From: Bacilli bacterium
Lineage (GTDB): Bacteria > Bacillota > Bacilli > Bacillales > Amphibacillaceae
Assembly: GCA_012838505.1 (NCBI GenBank)
Contig: DUPD01000050.1
Span: 1 to 64,000, forward strand
Length of the DNA stretch: 64,000 bases
Reading direction: 5' to 3'
Of the stretch, positions 59,649 to 64,000 are shown piece by piece. A program made the translations under genes and the position numbers. The notes under the pieces are model-generated. The model searched no databases, was not told the origin of the DNA, and saw only the letters and a program-made list of their open reading frames with translations. The stretch's first letter is position 1. The number at the start of each line of letters is the position of its first letter.

Positions 59649-60813
59649 GGATTTTAGTGCAGTTATGCCGACATATAATCGGTTTCCAATCACATTAACG
59701 AAAGGTGATGGGAGCTATGTTTGGGATCAAGACGGAGTAAAATTTTTAGATTACACGGCTGGAATTGGTACGTGTAACTTGGGGCACCGACCGAAGTCAG
59801 TAGAAATTGCTTTAGCACGGCAGTTAGGTGAGCTGTGGCATTGTTCTAATTTATATACAATTCCAAATCAAGAACTACTTGCTGAACAACTCGTGAAGAA
59901 TAGTGTTTTTGATCAAGTCTTTTTCAGTAACAGTGGTGCTGAAGCAAATGAAGCAGCAATTAAATTAGCACGGCGTTATGCACAGAAGGTAAAACAGACC
60001 GATCAATATGAAATTGTCACTTTTAAGCAATCGTTTCACGGGCGTACGCTTGCGACTCTAGCTGCAACGGGTCAGGCTAAAATTCAAGCTGGATTTGAGC
60101 CGAAAATGCCAGGCTTTCGCTACTTACCTTATAATGATTTAGCAGCATTGGAACAACTGGTGCGCCCAGAAACATGTGCCGTTATGCTTGAGCTAATTCA
60201 AGGTGAGGGTGGTGTGCATCCAGCTGACCAAGTATGGTTAGATCAACTTGTCTCTCTCTGTAAGACAAATGATCTGCTCTTGATTATTGATGAGGTACAA
60301 ACAGGAATGGGTCGCACCGGCACACTTTTTGCCTATCAGCAATACGGGATTGAGCCAGATGTGATTACACTTGCCAAAGGTTTAGGTTCTGGATTTCCTG
60401 TCGGTGCAGTTTTAGCTAAAAAAGAAGTTGCTCGAGCTTTTACTGCGGGTGCACATGGATCAACATTTGGCGGTAATCCTTTGGCGACAGCTGCCGGTTT
60501 AGCTACGATCGAGCAAATGACCTCAGCTGAATTTTTGCCAATGGTAAAAGAGAATAGTGATTATTTATGGGGGAAGTTACAGACGCTCTGCGGTCAAATG
60601 AATCAAGTTAAAGGGTTGCGTGGTAAAGGCTATTTAATTGGGATTGAGCTTGAAGGACAAGCGATTGATTATGTTAATCGAGCAAGAGAGGAACAACAAC
60701 TATTAATTCTCGTCGCCGGCCCACAAGTCGTCCGACTACTCCCACCCCTAACAACAACAAAACAAGAAATCGATCAATTTATTATCCGACTTGAAAAAGT
60801 ATTAGCAGATTAA
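59641..60813 (+). CDS. argD: Acetylornithine aminotransferase
   Basis: FSNSGAEANEAAIKLARRY, LLIIDEVQTGMGRTG, LAKGLGSGFPVGA. Confidence 0.96.
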   Translation: MLKDFSAVMPTYNRFPITLTKGDGSYVWDQDGVKFLDYTAGIGTCNLGHRPKSVEIALARQLGELWHCSNLYTIPNQELLAEQLVKNSVFDQVFFSNSGAEANEAAIKLARRYAQKVKQTDQYEIVTFKQSFHGRTLATLAATGQAKIQAGFEPKMPGFRYLPYNDLAALEQLVRPETCAVMLELIQGEGGVHPADQVWLDQLVSLCKTNDLLLIIDEVQTGMGRTGTLFAYQQYGIEPDVITLAKGLGSGFPVGAVLAKKEVARAFTAGAHGSTFGGNPLATAAGLATIEQMTSAEFLPMVKENSDYLWGKLQTLCGQMNQVKGLRGKGYLIGIELEGQAIDYVNRAREEQQLLILVAGPQVVRLLPPLTTTKQEIDQFIIRLEKVLAD

Positions 60814-60814
60814 C

Positions 60815-60856
60815 AAAAAAGGCAGCTTCCTTTATGAAAAGGATCGCTGCTTTTTT
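60815..60856 (+). terminator. Terminator after argD
   Basis: aaaaaggcagc...gctgctttttt. Confidence 0.7.
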
Positions 60857-60933
60857 ATTAATAATTTATTTTTTGTTAAATTGATGGGCTGATTGATCGT
60901 TGCACTTGGATTGAGCTCAATTTAAATAAGTCA

Positions 60934-61872
60934 TTAACTAGTTTGTTCGTGAACAGGTGGTTTTGCCAATGGCTTTCGTTTGTCCTCAGAAACAATCCAT
61001 GCTAAACCAAAGACAATAATGACCCCACCCGTTATTTGAGCAATTGAAATCATTTCATTAAATAAAAACACACCAGCAATTGATGCTGCAGCTGGTACAA
61101 AATAACGGAAGAAGTTTGATTTCGTCGCACCAACTTGTTTCATTGAAAGATTCCAAATAATAAAAGCTAATACTGAACAAACGACAACATTATAAAAGAT
61201 GATTAACCATGTGACGCCATTGATATTGGACCAGAGTACAGCATCCCATTTGTTAACTGTAAATGGAATCATAAAGATTGATCCAAATAAGATATACCAA
61301 GTTGTTACTCTCAATGGAGAGTATTTTTTCATCAGAGGCATATAAGATAAGTTAAATAAAGCACCGAGAATACTGATTGAAAAGGCGAGAATATTTCCAA
61401 TCATATAATCGGAACTTAAACTAAAGCTATCTTCCCCACCTAGAATGATTAATGTCACCCCGATAAAAGCAATTCCACCACCAATAACAAGTCTCATCGT
61501 CATTTTTTCACGAGTAAATAATGGTGCAAACAAGGCAACAAAGATTGGCCATGGTGCAACATTTAACAATGATGCATTAGCAAGTGTCGTAAACTTAATC
61601 GAGTACATCACGACAATTTCTAAAATTGTTATCCCGAACAAGCCGATAATTGCTAGCATAAGTAAATCTTTTTTATCAACTTTAACGCTACCTTCTTTGA
61701 ATTTTAACACGAGAAATAAGATTGGTACTGCTAGCCCGAAACGGATCAAGACAAAAATCTCCGCAGGGAATATGTCCATCCCTAGTCGTGAGACGCCAAA
61801 ATTCACGCCCCATACAATTGAAACAAAAATAAGTCCAAGATAATAAATTGATTTTCCTTTCATTATCGCCAC
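60934..61872 (-). CDS. EamA/DMT family transporter
   Basis: 10-TM duplicated EamA domains; VSIVWGVNFGVSRLGMDIFP. Confidence 0.92.
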   Translation of the reverse strand: MAIMKGKSIYYLGLIFVSIVWGVNFGVSRLGMDIFPAEIFVLIRFGLAVPILFLVLKFKEGSVKVDKKDLLMLAIIGLFGITILEIVVMYSIKFTTLANASLLNVAPWPIFVALFAPLFTREKMTMRLVIGGGIAFIGVTLIILGGEDSFSLSSDYMIGNILAFSISILGALFNLSYMPLMKKYSPLRVTTWYILFGSIFMIPFTVNKWDAVLWSNINGVTWLIIFYNVVVCSVLAFIIWNLSMKQVGATKSNFFRYFVPAAASIAGVFLFNEMISIAQITGGVIIVFGLAWIVSEDKRKPLAKPPVHEQTS

Positions 61873-62244
61873 ACCCAGTCTTATGTATATTGAATCTGCT
61901 AGTAGTGTATAGACATTGGTGTAGTACTGTCAAGTTTTGACCGTTTAAATCTTGATCACGTGAAAGGTGTAAAGTAGGAGTAAGTTTTGATACAATTTAA
62001 TCAAATACATCACGCAACACCTAAATGAAAGTTAAAAAACAATAATCAATTTGAATGATTCGTATTTTATCGCAAATTAAGTGGCAATGCTTTACTAGAT
62101 TAGTTCTATTTATATGTATGCACTCACTTAAAAAGTGAATTAAAATAAGGCAAAGTGTTTTCAGATGACGACCTGTCGCATGAATAATTCAGGAATAATT
62201 AATTTTAATGAGTACATTTAATTTTAAAGATTACAATACGAGGA

Positions 62245-63252
62245 GTGTTAACAATGAATGAGACATTTAAAGCTTATCGATTAGAAAACAATAACGGAGA
62301 ACTGGTGCGTGGTGTCCGACAACTAACTGAACTTGATTTACCAGAGGGTGAAGTGTTAATTCGTGTTCGCTATTCTAGTGTGAATTATAAAGATGCAATG
62401 GCTAATATGTCGGATAGTCCAATTATTAAAAACTATCCAGCAACTCCGGGAATTGATCTCGCCGGACAAGTAGTTGAATCAGCAGATGATCGTTTTACTG
62501 AAGGAGATCCAGTGATTGTGACTAGCTATGATCTCGGTGTCAGTCATGACGGTGGCTATAGTGAATATGCACGCGTTAAAGCGGAATGGGTTATACCACT
62601 ACCAGAAGATATGACTTTAAAGCAAGCAATGATTTACGGAACAGCCGGTTTAACAGCAGCACTTTCAATTGACCAATTGCAAGCTCAACAAGTTTTGCCT
62701 GAGAGTGGGACTGTTTTAGTAACAGGTGCTTCTGGTGGTGTTGGGAGTATTACGACTGCAATGCTTGCTAACCTCGGCTATCAAGTCGAAGTGAGTACAG
62801 GAAAACAATCAGCCCATCCATTTTTAAAGCAACTTGGTGCTAAGTCGATCATTGATCGAACGACAGTTACTGGTGAAAAAATTAAAGTGATTGATAAACA
62901 AACTTGGGCGGGTGCCGTCGATCCAGTTGGTGGAGACACCTTAGCCGCGATTCTTAGTAAATTAAACTATAACGGGGTAGTCGCAGTGAGTGGTTTAACA
63001 GGTGGAATTAAAGTGCCGACGTCCGTATATCCATTTATTTTACGTGGTGTTCGGTTAATTGGGATTGACTCCGTCTATTGCCCAATGGAAAAAAGACAAG
63101 CAATCTGGGATCGGATGGCAACTGACCTAAAGCTAACTGATCAACAATTCGATCACATTACCAATCAGGTCATTCGTTTAGAGCAATTAGAAGAAACGTT
63201 ACCTAAACTCTTATCCGAACAATCATTAGGTCGAATAATTGTTCAAATTTAA
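62245..63252 (+). CDS. YhdH/YhfP family quinone oxidoreductase (acrylyl-CoA reductase-like)
   Basis: VRYSSVNYKDAMANM, VLVTGASGGVGSITTAMLANLGY; ATG at 62254 likely. Confidence 0.93.
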   Translation: MLTMNETFKAYRLENNNGELVRGVRQLTELDLPEGEVLIRVRYSSVNYKDAMANMSDSPIIKNYPATPGIDLAGQVVESADDRFTEGDPVIVTSYDLGVSHDGGYSEYARVKAEWVIPLPEDMTLKQAMIYGTAGLTAALSIDQLQAQQVLPESGTVLVTGASGGVGSITTAMLANLGYQVEVSTGKQSAHPFLKQLGAKSIIDRTTVTGEKIKVIDKQTWAGAVDPVGGDTLAAILSKLNYNGVVAVSGLTGGIKVPTSVYPFILRGVRLIGIDSVYCPMEKRQAIWDRMATDLKLTDQQFDHITNQVIRLEQLEETLPKLLSEQSLGRIIVQI

Positions 63253-63284
63253 ATTTCTCTTAATATTTCACTGTTTACTCATTG

Positions 63285-63300
63285 AATGTACGTACGAATT
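63285..63300. promoter_or_regulatory. AraR operator 1
   Basis: AATGTACGTACGAATT vs AraR consensus ATTTGTACGTACAAAT. Confidence 0.7.
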
Positions 63301-63324
63301 GTATTAATATATAAATATGCATTT

Positions 63325-63340
63325 AAATATCCGTACAAGA
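63325..63340. promoter_or_regulatory. AraR operator 2 (weaker)
   Basis: AAATATCCGTACAAGA; 40 bp after box 1. Confidence 0.55.
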
Positions 63341-63372
63341 AAATTTTTTCGACAGGAAGGTGTTGAAGTCTA

Positions 63373-64000
63373 TTGCTAGAAGCGTTAAAAGAAAAAGTAC
63401 TTAAAGCAAACCTAGATTTACCTAACTATAATTTAGTCACGTTTACATGGGGAAATGTCAGTGGTTACGATAAAGAATCTGGACTTGTTGTTATTAAGCC
63501 AAGTGGGGTTCCCTATGATGAAATGACGGTTGAAGATCTTGTTGTTGTTGATTTAGATGGAAACATTGTCGAGGGTACGAAAAAGCCATCCTCTGATACA
63601 GCAACGCACTTAGTGTTATATAAAAATTTCCCTGACATCGGTGGCGTTGTTCATACACACTCACCGTGGGCAACAAGTTGGGCACAAGCGGGAGAATCAA
63701 TTCCTGCCTTAGGCACAACGCATGGGGATTATTTTTATGGTGATATTCCATGTACACGAAGAATGACACAAGCTGAAATTAGTGGTGAATATGAACTAGA
63801 AACAGGAAATGTTATTGTGGAAACATTTAAAGACATTGACCCAGCAGCAATTCCAAGTGTTTTAGTCCATGGACACGCACCATTTAACTGGGGGAAAGAC
63901 CCAGAAGAAGCGGTTCACAACGCTGTAGTACTTGAAGAAGTAGCTAAAATGGCAATTCACACGTATCAAATTAATCCAGAAGCATCAAGAATGCAACAAG
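63373..64000 (+). CDS. araD: L-ribulose-5-phosphate 4-epimerase (partial, runs off right edge)
   Basis: TTG start; [32 protein letters not shown]...[16 protein letters not shown]...[12 protein letters not shown]; not in ORF track. Confidence 0.92.
   Translation, partial: MLEALKEKVLKANLDLPNYNLVTFTWGNVSGYDKESGLVVIKPSGVPYDEMTVEDLVVVDLDGNIVEGTKKPSSDTATHLVLYKNFPDIGGVVHTHSPWATSWAQAGESIPALGTTHGDYFYGDIPCTRRMTQAEISGEYELETGNVIVETFKDIDPAAIPSVLVHGHAPFNWGKDPEEAVHNAVVLEEVAKMAIHTYQINPEASRMQQ

Noticed and set aside
1-64000. CRISPR arrays, tRNA and rRNA genes
   Set aside because: No regularly spaced identical repeats, cloverleaf/TTCRANYC-type blocks or rRNA-like sequence noticed on reading; a tRNAscan/CRISPR tool run would be decisive.

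Overview
The window is a low-GC Firmicutes chromosome segment. It looks Bacillaceae-like, possibly an Amphibacillus/Halolactibacillus-type facultative anaerobe; that placement is an inference from gene content only. Most of it is housekeeping: argCJBD, fhs, serC, nadC-nadA, ald, ahpC/ahpF, degV, MATE, CNNM, bactofilin/M23 and thrE. The left ~22 kb is more accessory. It holds a two-component/ABC cassette bracketed by degenerate 53-nt tandem repeats, queT behind a preQ1-II-like riboswitch, a DUF2829 (Tad2-like) gene, a B12-dependent ribonucleotide reductase next to putative B12-uptake genes, and a complete SMC-like Wadjet operon in the order jetD-A-B-C. IS1182-type 3' ends lie at both sides of this block. 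A second theme is gene decay: GH11-CBM36 xylanase, GH2 mannosidase, two GH43 enzymes, a maltose-acetyltransferase-like gene, a ROK kinase and YpjP all carry truncations, internal deletions or single in-frame stops. Regulatory sites readable by eye include two ArgR boxes, two AraR boxes, 11-bp response-regulator direct repeats, a perfect palindrome over the nrdJ promoter and a PerR-like box at ahpC. No rRNA, tRNA or CRISPR array was seen. All family calls were made by reading; no searches were run.
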